From Agrostemma githago (Eukaryota > Streptophyta > Magnoliopsida > Caryophyllales > Caryophyllaceae): a stretch of 64,000 nt of DNA. This document shows, piece by piece, positions 22,806-34,224 of this stretch. Numbering within the stretch: the stretch's first letter is position 1; the number at the start of each line of letters is the position of its first letter. Made by a program: the position numbers and the translations under genes. Location: positions 52,541,878-52,605,877 of the forward strand of contig OY288243.1 in the NCBI GenBank assembly GCA_958450325.1. The letters are read 5' to 3'. The notes under the pieces were generated by a model. The model saw only the letters and a program-made list of their open reading frames with translations, made no database searches and was not told where the DNA came from.

Positions 22806-24456
22806 CTTTTGATGTCTGGTTTGCGGTGGCCTGTCTGTAAGAATACCGCGTAATAAGTAATGTTGCTTCGGAACTCAAATTCACCAAGGCATAGGAAATA
22901 GCGCGGGAGGAGAGACGACTCGGGTTTGACTCGGGTTAGACTCTCCTAAGACAAATGTGTAGGGTACGATTCTCGGAGTGACTGTGATTAATCACTCCGT
23001 CGGAGAATAGCCCCCAATGTGAGACTAAGGACTTAGATGGCGTGGCATCTTAAGTGACTCGAAAGTGGAGTACGCGAGACACGTGTAAGACATGACCTTT
23101 AGGAAAACCGTGATTGGTCGCCCTGCTAAAGGGTAGCCCCCGAGTGGGATCGAAGATTTTGTTAATACTCGAGTGTTGGGCGAGTGACCCTTAGACGTAA
23201 GGATCACGAACTTTTTGTTATAGGGCTATGCCTTGTAAAAAGGTTGACTCGGAAAGACACCTAGACGGGTGACTTGTGAAAGGTGGGCCTTTCTTAGGAT
23301 TCAGCTCTGTGGGCCGAGTCCCGTTCGAAGGAAGGTCCACGTGAGATATTTCTCAGACTTTGGATTCGATTGTGTAGATGGGCCCTCCTTTGTAGGAGTA
23401 TGTCCTATGTAGGTGGGCCTTGCCTTAGTCTAATAAGGCGGACTGGGATAGGGAAGAAACTCGTGATATAAGATCGACAGAGTTTCGACGCTAAGGACCT
23501 TCGACGACTTATGACAGGACCCGACACTACTAAATAAGGGAAGTCCTAAGAAGAGGAAGGTTTTGAAAATGAATTTTTTTGGGAAATCCGAGAGAACTCG
23601 GGGAGGGGCCCGATTTAAAAAAAAAACGAAAAGTGCATCGGGCCCCAAATTTGAAAGTTCGAAAATATTTTCGAGTTTTGAAATGGGCAGAATACCGGCT
23701 AAAAATAGGATGTTTTGAGTAAAATCATAAGTCCTAAATTCGGTATACGTCCCGGGTTTTGAAATTGGATATCTTGAAAATTGAAAATTTGAGTGTCGGA
23801 AAAAGAAATTTCCAACGATTTGAAAATTGAAGATAAGATCCCGAAGATTTTAAAATCGAAAACGGCATCTCGAAGATTTGAAAATTGAAATTTAATTTTT
23901 GAAAATTCGAAAATCGAATAGTGGATCGGAAATTCGAATTTTGAAATGGCCGGCATGCCGGCTAGAAAATAGGCTTGTTTTGAGTCAAATCATAAGTCCT
24001 AAATTTCGGCAGCTTTTCGAGTTTTTGAAAGTTTGAATATTTTTGGAAAGATGCACTTTTTGAAATGAAGGTTTTTGAAAACGACACGGAAACCAAGTAG
24101 CACATAGTCACGTAAGCATTATGACGACAGCAAGTATGCTTTACACTAAGTCTCGGTCGGTCTAGAATGGGTCTATACCAGTGTACATAGTCTAGACGTT
24201 GATCGAGACGGACTTTCTAAGTCGAGTTAAGCTTACAACATGCCGCGAAACCCACTCGAATCGACTATGGACACCTTTTGACATATCCATATTGGAGTAT
24301 ATCAACGGTATAGTGGGACGTCGGTCACCAGTACCGGCCCGGGAAAATATGGGTTATGCATGAACCGTAAAACTAAAACGCGTATTGTACTTAGTCAAAC
24401 GATTTCTATTCAAGTCTCACCCTGAGGATGCCGATGGTAAGTCACGCATCAGTTAA
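22806..24456 (-). other. Leader of element 2
   Basis: This 1.65-kb leader lies between gag and the primer binding site. It includes AT-rich imperfect repeats on the theme GAAAATCGAAAATTTG (about 23770-23945), also present in element 4 (about 40910-41085). Small frames here have no family signature. Confidence 0.6.
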
Positions 24457-24474
24457 TCCCCAGTGGAGTCGCCA
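24457..24474 (-). other. Primer binding site of element 2
   Basis: TCCCCAGTGGAGTCGCCA on the plus strand reads TGGCGACTCCACTGGGGA in the element's sense, just inside the 5' LTR. It differs from element 1 by one base. Confidence 0.85.
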
Positions 24475-24477
24475 AAT

Positions 24478-27177
24478 TGTGGACATGACATAGGTCCACC
24501 CCGACGCGGCCACGCGCGGGTTTGGGGGAGGCGAATGAATCTCCATATGAAAACAGATCGAATGGAAATTTAAATCGAAGTGGAGTCGCCACCGAATTTT
24601 GTGGTTATTCGAATCCATTCGAGCCCACTATATGTCGTAGTGGTCCGTATACAAAATACGGCCCATTTCCGATGTCAGAGTTTATTAGGATCGTCCCTTT
24701 GCATTTGATACCAATACCGACATTATCGTATATCGTGTATTGAATGACTCTCGTGCGCCAACGGTTTCGGGCATCCGGAAACCAAGGTTCTGAGTAAGGG
24801 GTGAGGGTACGTGTTGGGAAGCCCACAAAGGACACCCAGCTCCGCCCGCACATTAGCGGCCTCTACTAAGAATTCGAATGACTTTCTAATACGCGCGTTA
24901 GTTGAACGGGAAAAAAGATATGCAAATATTATTTTCCCTAAACGTGTGAATTGAATTGAAAAGGGTTTCTAAGTCAATTTAATGCAATTAATTCTACGTC
25001 GAAGTGGAATTTAGCATGTGGGTTCATTTAGTACAATAAACGAACAAAAATTAAATTGACAAAAGGAATAACAAACGCGTTAGTAACGATGTAACGAATA
25101 ATAACGATTTGTGCAAATATTGAATCGAATTGAATGATGTAAACGAGATGATGCATGGTTTGAAAAGATAGTATACACGTGATTATTTAGACACGTGTTG
25201 ACCTAAATCATAAAATACTATCGAATTTGAAAGAAGAAGAATGTTCGACTCACGGTTTTGGTCGTGATGAGGCCACTCGATCGAGTGGTCGATAGACTCG
25301 ATCGAGTGGACCCTAAAAAGAAGTTTCTGTTTCGCATTTCGAACCATACTCGGCCGAGTTATTAGCCAACTCGGTCGAGTACATGCCCACTCGACCGAGT
25401 CACTGTGAGACTCGACTGAGTGGGGGGTCGTAGTAAGCATTCTGATCCGACTTTGGGGCGCCACTCGACCGAGTGGGCTAGGCACTCGGTCGAGTGCCCC
25501 CTGTACGAATTGTAATTCGTTTCCAAATTGAATTGATTTCGAAATTGCTTTTGATTTTTGATAATTCGACAATTTTACCCAATTGAGCATAAATATTGTA
25601 TCACTTATGCTCGATTCGGGTTTTTTATAAATCATAGATTTGGTTGAACCGAATATAAATATTGTTTGAATTTATACCCGATTCCAATTTTGAATGCTCG
25701 TCGTATCCCATATTCGATTATGGAACCGATATGGAACACTAGAGCGGAAAAAATAAAGAAAATTGATTTGAGTCGTCTTAAGTCAATCAAAACGACATGA
25801 ATTTCTCTCCGCGTTCGTAGTGTCATAATTATAACGTGACATCTACGTTAGCATCAATGAAAAATCGAATTGATTGAATTAAATTGACTAGATTTGCTAG
25901 ATTCGACATCCAATTATGAAATTGGTATCGAATCTACGAAATCGACGCTTTGCTTAAATTAGAGGACTTGATTCCCTCGACTTTTCCGACATCGAAATAA
26001 ATCCCTAGGGATTGTGATGTCGGATCCGTGTCAATGGGTTTCGACCCTTATTAAAATACAATGTTTGCTTTTGAAAATCGAAGTGATTGTATGACTCGAA
26101 TAATGATGAAGGCGAGATAAAAAAAGATTATTGTTTAAGTTGACTTATCTCAATAATCAAATAGTCGGGGTACCGGAATAAGCGACCGTCAACGCTGTGT
26201 GCTGTACACTTGTATATTCGTGTTTTCTTATTCCGATATCCTTCTTATTCGACACAAATTGATAAGTATTTTAATGCTTTGATATTGATACTATCGATAG
26301 TAGCGATATTAGGATGCGATAATAACGATAAAACAAAATAAAAAAAAACGCGACCCGTATGAAGATAACGACGACGCGACACGAGAAGGTGGAGGAGAAG
26401 AGAAGAAACGGGGTTTTGACACCCTCAACCTACATGTTCTTGTCTCGGAACGGACTCGTAACCGTGGCTTTAACACAAGAGTTTTCGAGGTTTTATGAAG
26501 ATTAAGTTATGGTGGCTCAGGATTGATTCCTAAAACTAGGTTTAGGGCTTTTGCTAGTGTAGAATCGCTAGGGTTTGATTAGGGTTGTATGTGTAAAAAA
26601 GTTGTGAAATTAGGGTTCGAAAAGAGTGTCTTGAAGTGTGTGGAAAGGGTTGCTTATATAGAAAAAGCTAGGGCACCCGGTTTAGGGTTACTCGACCGAG
26701 TAGGTGGTTAACTCGGTCGAGTGGCCCTTTACGCCTGCCGCCGGGCTCGAAACAGGCCCACTCGATCGAGTGGGTCGGGCACTCGATCGAGTGGCCCAAC
26801 GGGTTGCACGGGTCCATTGACTTGGACCTTGATTTTGGATGTTTGATGGGTTTTGTGTTTGACTTGTACTTTTGATGGTTGTATGGCTGTTTTTGTGTGT
26901 CTCGGAAACGACTTTGACCGGGGTTGACCCAATCGCAAAAAGTCGGTTTTAACTCCGGTGTCGGTTCTGGCCCAAATTAGCCTTATTTGATTGGAAACGG
27001 CCCACTGGACCTGGATTTGAGGTTGATTCTGTGAGATTTGTACTCTGTAAGTGTGTTAGCCAGCGATTAATGGATTTGAGCCCGTATCCGAGCGCATAGA
27101 AGCATGTTAGCGTCCGATCATCGGGTGTTTTTGGAAACTGCTATAGACACCTGGCAGTCAAAATGCGGGCGTCTACA
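24478..27177 (-). repeat. 5' LTR of element 2 (2700 bp)
   Basis: It matches 16837-19518 along its whole length. It keeps eight downstream palindrome words (25275-25286, 25296-25307, 25348-25359, 25369-25380, 25389-25400, 25410-25421, 25463-25474, 25484-25495) and four upstream words (26690-26792), all pairs with 9-bp spacers. The 18-bp block is at 26419-26436 and the TATA-like motif at 26654-26660. Confidence 0.93.
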
Positions 27178-27721
27178 ATATGATAGATATTGATTTTCAT
27201 ATGATGCAAACTCTTTCTGTTAAAAGACTTGGTACATGTCAAAATGATAACAAATTAGGAGAAATCATATATAAACTACCATGAATAATTAAAGATGAGT
27301 AAAAATTACTTGTCCTGTCATTGCTCTTAGTAAAGTTAATTCCAACAATAAGATTAGAGGATGTAAGGTCAGCACGGGGCAAAGCATGAGCTAGTCACCA
27401 GCAAAAGAAAAATCAAGAAAATTTCATTTTTAATCTAGAATTGTCACAAATAAACCATACATATCAATACCACTCATCAGGCTACGTGCATATGGGGGTA
27501 TGGCCTTCTAGGACAGACACGAAACCATTAACCTTAAATAATTACTAAGGATAATAGCAACAAAACAATTACAGAGTATAGCAAAAATAGTCATAAAACT
27601 AAACAACCTCTATTCTGATCAACAAAATCAAGTGTCTTCAAAGGTAGATATGTGAAATAGAAACAACAAATCTGAAGGAATTTTTTACCACACATATCCA
27701 AGTGCATAAAGATTGAATTTA

Positions 27722-28780
27722 GACGATATACTTTCTGCCATTTATTTGTTTGACCCAATGACTCTCAAAGATGGTAGAAATTTACGTGTGAAGATGGTCA
27801 ATGATTGGTAAGTAAAGTTTAAACTTTTATTTCGTTTCAACTAAGTTTTAAAAGTAATTAAAATAATCAACATTCAACATGATATCTTGTTTAGGGCCTT
27901 AAAAAAGTTCAAGATGAGTGGTGGTCATAAGAAGATGAAAAGATATGAGTCATTATGAAAATCTATGAAGGTAATTAACTAAAAGACTACATTCTTTTTC
28001 TTAATTTTTGTTTATACTTTAATTCTTACAATCCGCATATTTTTGCAATTATGAATATTTTCTATTTCGTGGTAGTGTTCTCAACAAAGTGAAAGCGTGG
28101 ACAATGGTTTGTTTGTGATGCGGTTCATGTACGCTATAGTTAATCGTTGCTCAACTGCAAGTAACTTTGAAAAGATAAGCAATTGGCCAGTTAATCATTC
28201 TGAAGTTTTTTTTAATCTTTCTTTCTTAATTTTCCATGATCATTTCCCCAATATCGTCTATATATTTGTTTATCCGAGTTGAGCCGTTGTGACAACGTAA
28301 TATTATAACATTGAAGGCACTTCAAAAGTAATCCTCCAACATCCACAAATTAATCATTTTTATACGGTGGGTCAAAGCGGAGGAGATGTCATTGAGTATA
28401 TGTTGGGATACATAGTACAAAAGATGTTTCTTTGTAGTGGTCAAATTAGGTTTAATTTTTTGGCATTCTTTGAAGTAACATTGAAGGAATTGCTTGTAGT
28501 AGTAAATAAAATTTGTGAGGTGGGTGTTTGTTTATTTAGTTCATTGCAACCTCGTTGATGTTATAAACTACCTATAATAAATTACAATACAATCTTTTTA
28601 CATGAATATGTGACTTTATTATCACATTTATGTGTTCAATCGATAATAATTCGTCGTTCTTGTGTGTTTTTAAGGTTTGGATCATACAAAATGAGCAACC
28701 CTACACCTACGGTGAAGATGAGATGAATGAACTACGGGACAAGTGGGCTACATACTTTACGAATCGTTGTTGTACTTAAA
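27722..28780 (+). pseudogene. Ulp1-like (C48) protease C-terminal remnant in CACTA
   Basis: Four exon-like pieces are visible. About 27722-27808 reads DDILSAIYLFDPMTLKDGRN, then a GTAAGT donor. About 27897-27967 reads ALKKFKMSGG, with an in-frame TGA. About 28077-28180 reads CSQQSESVDNGLFVMRFMYA. About 28674-28780 reads YGEDEMNELRDKWATYF, then a stop. The order and wording match the end of Ulp1/SUMO-protease domains found in plant CACTA and Mutator elements: FDP, then the Q(E/D)CG-VMRFM catalytic stretch, then the E..ELR..W tail. Where the catalytic Cys is expected (D/E-C-G) the sequence has D-N-G, so the remnant would be inactive. The catalytic His region was not found. Confidence 0.6.
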
Positions 28781-28989
28781 ATAAACTAGTTAATAAGATC
28801 ATTTTGGCATGACTTGTTTGGTTTAATTGAGGTTGGAATTGTATCCATGCCACTTTTTGGACATGTGAATGTATGAATGTAGATTTCGATGGATAATGTA
28901 AGAATTTTATTTGGTTTATTGAAATGCAAATGGTTGTCGTCGAAATTATTAAAAAAATTATATATTTTTTAAATAAATTAAAAATTGTT

Positions 28990-29349
28990 TGTGACATTTA
29001 TTTCGAGTAGACGCCTCTAACGATCCAATTAAATATGTAAAATATGGTGATATTTGTAGCGTCAAATTGTAAATGGTGCATCAAATTTTGTCTCTATTTG
29101 AGGCGTCGTATACCAAAAGAAACCGCAAAAAAGGTGTCATTAGAGGCGTTTTTTCCTCAGACACCGCAAACATTTCAGAGTATTTGAGGCGTCACTTTTA
29201 GAAAACGCCGCAAATGGTCCACTATTTGAGGCTTCTTAAGAGCGCTGCACCATATTTTTCAATGTGCGGCCCCCCCGTATGATGCATCATAAAAAGCGCC
29301 TCTAATGGAGGGTTTTATAAAGCCTCAAATCCAAGTTTTTCTACTAGTG
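28990..29349. repeat. Subterminal repeats and CACTA end
   Basis: GAGGCGTC or GAGGCGTT, often preceded by TTT or AT, recurs between about 29097 and 29320 together with the complementary form GACGCCTC (29011). The array ends at the CTACTAGTG terminus. Confidence 0.7.
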
Positions 29350-29942
29350 TCCCCTTTTGGCGAGATTAAAAGAATCCCGACTCCGAACCCTCGAAAATTG
29401 GATGCCCCGTCGAAATATAAATCCCATGTTTCTGTATCGATATGGAATATGTCTTCGTCTGGGAAGGACCAAGTGACGGTGTGTCCTTCTTCGCTTACGG
29501 GACTATCGGTGAGAAACTCGGCTACTACCCGGCCTTTAATAGCTTTTAACGGTATGAACTTCAGGTCGAACTCTGCCAACATTAGAATCCATCTAGAAAT
29601 ACGGCCGTTGAGAATGGGTTTTTCTAAGAGGTATTTGATGGGGTCCATCTTGGATATTACCTGCACCTCGTTGCTGAGCATATAATGTTGGAGCTTCTTA
29701 GTGGCCCAAACTAGAGCTAAGCATGTTTTCTCGAGCATGGTGTATTTATATTCGTACTCTAAAAACTTTTTGTTAATGTAATAAATAGCTCGTTCTTCTG
29801 AATCGACTGTCTGCGCCAGCATAGCCCCCCATGGCTGTCTCGGCCGTTATTAGGCATAAAAGGCAAACCGGGTTGAGGTGGCATTAAGACCTACGAAACA
29901 GGCATGATTTCTTTGATTTTATCGAAGGCCGCTTGACATTTG
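29350..29942 (-). pseudogene. pol: Pol: RNase H and start of second RNase H
   Basis: The frame at 29822 and downward reads AQTVDSEERAIYYINKKFLE, TMLEKTCLALVWATKKLQHY and ILNGRISRWILMLAEFDLKF, the standard gypsy RNase H. It is followed by a linker and WDLYFDGASNFRGFGVGI plus SPKGD, the beginning of the extra archaeal-type RNase H of Tat/Ogre elements. The last residues of the open frame come from the CACTA end, so the second RNase H is cut after its first strand. Between 29823 and 29942 the RT-RNase H connection is present but has a stop and a frameshift. Confidence 0.85.
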
Positions 29943-30440
29943 TCATCCCACAGTGTTCGTTACTTTCAGTTTCTTGAAAATTGGTTCACATACCATGGTC
30001 AGTTTGGAGATAAACTGGCTGATATATTGGACTTTCTCGAGAAATCCCCTTATTTCTTGTTCGGTTTTAGGAGGCTTCATCTCGGTGATGGCTTTGATTT
30101 TTGTTGGATCAACCTCGATACCACGTTGGCTAATGATGTGACCCAGTAATTTGCCAGATGTTAGCCCGAAATTGCATTTTTTAGGGTTTAGCCTCATGTT
30201 GTATTTGCGCAGTCCGTTAAAGAATTTCTTTAGGGCAGTGACGTGCCCATCCCGGTCCTTGGATTTGACGATCATGTCGTCTACATAAACCTCTACTTCC
30301 TTATGCATCATGTCGTGTAATAAGGTCGTAGCAGTCCGTTGGTAAGTGGCTCCAGCATTAATGAGACCAAATGGCATGACGGTATAGCAGTAAGTACCCC
30401 AAGGTGTAGTGAAGGAGACTTGTGAATTATTGTCTCTCCC
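29943..30440 (-). pseudogene. pol: Pol: C-terminal part of reverse transcriptase
   Basis: The sequence contains GTYCYTVMPFGLINAGATYQ, then the catalytic box YVDDMIVKS, GLRKYNMRLNPKKCNFGLTS, LLGHIISQRGIEVDPTKIKA and a connection domain start. Upstream of about 30440 the fingers and first palm segment (with the first catalytic Asp) are missing: the linker ending near 30470 joins almost directly to the residues before GTYCY. That is an internal deletion of most of the N-terminal RT. Confidence 0.9.
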
Positions 30441-30444
30441 CGGG

Positions 30445-31616
30445 ATTTAAGGATAAACTTATCTTAAGGATCTAGGGCTCTAAGGTTTTTCCCACATTGA
30501 TGGATTCGGTTTCTTCGATTACCGAATTTCGGGACTCCCTTTGCTGTAATTGCTCGATCAGATGAGGAGGTAGAGTTACCTGTTCGTCGGGTTTCTCAAT
30601 GTCATTGCATAAAATATTTTTGAAACCAGAATTGCATTTAAAAAGAGACACGTCGTAAGCGGGTTGTTATTATTAATTGAAAATTTTGAAAACAGCTCGA
30701 AAAGAGCAGCCATCTGATCATTGGTCAGTGGCGGGATAGGAAGGGCGCTTGGAACAGACCCCGAGGCACCATTAGGAGTAACTAAAGGGAGAGGGGTTAT
30801 AGGAGTAACTCTAGCACCGGACCTCCTAGACTCGACCTCAGACTTCGACTCAGAGTCAGACTCAGAAGCATGCATGTCTCCTTCCCCGTTGACCTGCTTC
30901 TAGATTCTTCCTTGGTTGTCAGTGCACTTGACAGGCTTCCTCCAAGCCCTGTTTCTCGTCTCGGAGCCAACATCCGAGATAAGCTTGGTTGGGTCGAACC
31001 TGTTGCTGCGAAGGATGAGGTTGACCAAGTCTTCTTTCGGAGTCGGGGATATCGTGTCTTCCCCGAATAGTAGCCCCAACACGGGCTCAACATTGTCGGC
31101 ACCTTCAGATTGGATGAGAGTGAACACATCATCCGGAATATAATTGCAATCCCGGGCCAATTGGGTCCTGGGGTGCACAGCATTGGGTCGGAATAGACCA
31201 ACCTGGACGGTCCCAAATACCGGCGTGACAAAGTAGTCAGTTAGCCGTGGACTATAAGGGCTCAAGTAGATACCTTTAATGATGTTGCAGGCCTTTTCAA
31301 TACTTGCCCGGACAACGTTGCCTGGTGTTGTGGCATAACCGAGGCCGAAGTAAGAGACTTCGTCCTTAAGAACCTATATGATCTTCCCAGCAGGAAAATA
31401 AGGTCTGGAGGTAGCCACCGAAAAGTACCCCAAATTTTGTGGCATCGTATAGATATTGGTGGTGAAATAGGGCCTGAAGAGGTATTCCTCCTCTTTCATT
31501 CCCACGAAATTGAACCCCCAATGGCCCGCACCGAGGCGGCCCGTGGCGTTGCAGCTAGCCACGGTCATTGGGGTTGCCTCCAAGGTGATAACACTACCAT
31601 GGAGGGGTGAATTCAT
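30445..31616 (-). pseudogene. pol: Pol linker between protease and RT
   Basis: Three disturbed frames (31374-31616, 30900-31265 and 30576-30875) carry a continuous but frameshifted protein with FGLGYATTPGNVVRA, GIYLSPYSPRLTDYFVTPV and an acidic SDSESKSEVES stretch. This resembles the poorly characterised spacer that Tat/Ogre polyproteins have between protease and RT. The function is unknown. It ends in EETESINVGKTLEP, which normally precedes the RT N-terminus. Confidence 0.65.
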
Positions 31617-31619
31617 TTT

Positions 31620-32340
31620 TTCGGTGGAGGGTGGAGGATACCGCTTTGTCAGCGTAGATCCATGGCCTCTCTAGGAGTATGTTGAAGCAGAAGGTGACAT
31701 CGATCACCTGGAATTCCAGCTCCTTTTCCACTAGGCCTGTTATGATGGTCAGTCTTACGGCCCCAGCCACCGACTTTGGGCTCCCATCGAAAGCCTAGAT
31801 GGTTTGAGTAGTCGGAATGTAGTCAGCCTCGGTAATGCCATTGTCTTTGGCAGTCCTTAAGGGAAGGACGTTGACCGCGGACCCGTCATCAATTAGGGTC
31901 ATCGGGAGGTACTTCCCGTGGCAAATCACCGTTATATAAAGGGCTAAGTTATGGGAAGCCCCGAATGGTGGCAGATCGGACTCGAAGAAGTTAATTGAGG
32001 GTCCTTCTTCCTTAGCTTTGCCCTTTAAGTGGGGCAGGACTGTTGCTACCATTTCAGCAGGGGTAACCATGGAGTCGATCTTGATTTGATCGAGAGCCTT
32101 AGTAAGTGCCTCTCGATGTTTTTGTGAACCAACCAGGAGTTGCCATGTAGTGAGGTCAACTCGGGTCTTCTTCAGTTGTTTCACGAGAGCCATGTTGGTA
32201 GTCAGCTCCTCAGGGACGACTTTCCTCCAGACTAGTTCAGTGATTATTGCCGTGATAGGGGTGTCCCTAGAGCTAGTAGCCTGGTAGGGACGACCAAAGC
32301 GCGTGAGATGGTTACTGGCTAGGACTTTGGACTTAGCCTT
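31620..32340 (-). pseudogene. pol: Gag-Pro junction and aspartic protease remnant
   Basis: The frame at 31795-32193 contains TLIDDGSAVNVLPL, the retroviral-type protease active site in the Tat style (D-G-S with hydrophobic flanks). It continues after one stop with AFDGSPKSVAG, VEKELEFQVIDVTF and LLERPWIYADKAVSSTLH, the usual flap and C-terminal part. Upstream (32194-32340) the protein is continuous with gag except for one TGA, showing a fused Gag-Pro arrangement. A frameshift near 31617 separates it from the linker. Confidence 0.8.
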
Positions 32341-33233
32341 TCAGACTTCTTCACTGGTAATGGGGACAACTTCCCCTTTGACGAGGTAGACGTCGTCCTC
32401 ATCATCGAACCAGATCTCGTTCACTTGTGGGATAAAAGGAGAAATCAGATGGGAACAGCCGATCACCTCCCCGGTAAAGATGACGTGCGAGGTGAAGGGA
32501 TTGTTTTTGTTACTCGGTTTGTCCCCGGGCAATGGGATCTTGCCACTCTCGATCAGGTCCTGCATAAGATGCTTCAACTTCCAGCACTTTTCAGTGTCGT
32601 GCCCGTTGCCTCGGTGGTATTGGCAATAGGCCTAGGTGTCATAGTTCTTGGACCGTCGGTTGAATGGAACCTCGGGAGTTGGGCCTATCGGTTGGATTAG
32701 GCCCTTTGAAGATAGCCTTTTTAAGGCATAAGTATAGGTAGTACCTATATCGGTGAATACCCGAGGTGGGGTATTCTTCTTGGATGAGGCATCAAGTAGA
32801 TTGACCTCATCAAAAATGCTGCGGGCTGCAACTGGGTCTTAGCAGAGGAAGAGGAGGCCCCATGGTAACCCTTGCAAGAGTCTTTAGTTAGGCCTTCTAG
32901 CCTTAGGTCGTCTTCAATTCTCATACCCATTTCGGTAAGGGTCGTGAAATTGGGTGTGAGAGCGTATAGAAGATGGACCCAGTAGGATAGGAGGAGGTTC
33001 TTGACAAAGGCCTCCACCAGAGTCTTCTCGCTAGGCTTATCGATCAGCTTCACACTTTCGGCCCTCCAGCGTTGAAGATATTTAGTAAAACCTTCTTTGG
33101 GCTCCTATGCCATAACCTCCAAGGAGGGCATAATGGTTTGGATCTCGGTGTTGTCAGCATAGTTCCTAGTAAATTCCGTAGCCACATCATCCCAAGTTGG
33201 GTATTTTTTCGAGTCTAGCCTGTTGTACCAGAC
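32341..33233 (-). pseudogene. gag: gag of element 3: capsid C-terminal half and zinc knuckle
   Basis: From 33233 downward the protein reads YNRLDSKKYPTWDDVATEFT and NYADNTEIQT, then a TAG in place of a Gln codon at the MA-EPKEGF position, then KYLQRWRAESVKLIDKPSEK, and later the knuckle CX2HX4HX4C (from YCQYHRGNGHDTEKCWKLK, about 32580-32625) and an acidic tail. At 33233 the gag sequence stops abruptly and LTR interior of element 4 begins, so the N-terminal capsid part is missing here. Confidence 0.85.
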
Positions 33234-34117
33234 CCTTTGCATTGCGATACCGATACTGTCACTACCGGTTATCGTGTATTGAATGACTCTCGTGCGCCAA
33301 CGGTTTCGGGCATCCGGAAGTCGAGGTTCTGAGTAAGGGGTGAGGGTACGTGTTGGGAAGCCCACTAAGGACACCCAACCCCGCCCGCACTTAGCGGCCT
33401 CTACTAAGACATCGTTCGTGTTCGTGTACGCGCACTAGTAAAATGACTAAATGATATGCAAACAGCGTTTTTAGCTAAACTTGCGAATTATACGTGAGCT
33501 ACGTCATTTTAATGCATCTAAATTATTGTCGAATTATTTAGCATGCGAGGTTCATTTATAAAACGATAAACACCAAAAAAATAAACAAAACTCGTAATAA
33601 ATACAATATACACGGGCGGAAATACAACCCGGCCAAAACAAAAATAACAAACAAATAATAGAATGATTGAAATAAAAGCGAAAAATACTAACTATAAACG
33701 GACCCGTATATAGTAAATATAAACTAGACCGTGAGTTGAATAAATGGACGAACTTCGATTAAATACACATTATTTTGTGCATTAAACGGAGGACAGAGAT
33801 TTTAATACGCGTTCGCGTATAGGACCGGAGTGTGATGCTAGCTCGATCCCGGATCTCGATGCCTTGTCCCGACTTATCACGTTAAAAAGATAACGTCTAG
33901 ACTAGTCATGCATCAGATACGACAAAAGAGTCGTCGACACAAAACTAATCGTACAAGACGTTAGTCAAAGTCGTGAAAGTAACAAAATGGGATAAAATGT
34001 ATGAGTTTTGAAAACATAGACGTGTGATTAACTTTACACGCGTGGACCGATTCCGTAAAAAAAAGACGAGGCTCGAACGATGCTTGAAGCTCTCGGTTTA
34101 TTTGAACAAAGGGACCC

Positions 34118-34224
34118 ATTCGACCGAGTCATAGCAAGGACTCGATCGAGTGAACCTTGTAAGAACCTACTGCCCGGTTTTCGGGGTGCTACTCGATCGA
34201 GTAGCCTATGAAACTCGATCGAGT
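34118..34224 (-). repeat. Downstream palindrome cluster, two pairs, 10-bp spacers
   Basis: The words are at 34118-34129 (ATTCGACCGAGT, one base off), 34140-34151, 34191-34202 and 34213-34224. The right LTR repeats the layout at 42770-42781, 42792-42803, 42843-42854 and 42865-42876, again with 10-bp spacers. Confidence 0.92.

Larger units (their letters stand above)
16837..27177 (-). mobile_element. Element 2: complete non-autonomous Tat/Ogre-like retrotransposon (10.34 kb)
   Basis: Two LTRs (16837-19518 and 24478-27177) flank a 4.96-kb internal region. The whole is bounded by the direct duplication ATATG (16832-16836 and 27178-27182), so this is a clean insertion. The orientation is reverse: the primer binding site abuts the right LTR and the polypurine tract the left one. 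It carries only a broken gag and no Pol. The LTRs look roughly 97 percent identical by eye, with a 30-bp repeat-unit loss in the left LTR. It inserted into a CACTA element whose right part continues at 27178. Confidence 0.95.
27178..29349. mobile_element. Right part of a CACTA transposon with Ulp1-like gene remnant
   Basis: The segment ends TTTTTCTACTAGTG at 29349; its reverse complement starts CACTAGTAGAAAAA, a CACTA-type terminus. Just inside are repeats of GAGGCGTC. Further in are exons of a Ulp1-type protease, a cargo known from plant CACTA elements. Immediately right of 29349 the sequence is Tat Pol coding sequence (second RNase H), so the CACTA inserted there. Element 2 separates this part from 15260-16836. 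No left terminus was found. Confidence 0.75.

Noticed and set aside
27178..29349. Ulp1-like exons as an active host gene
   Set aside because: In-frame stop, catalytic position altered, and embedded next to CACTA subterminal repeats.
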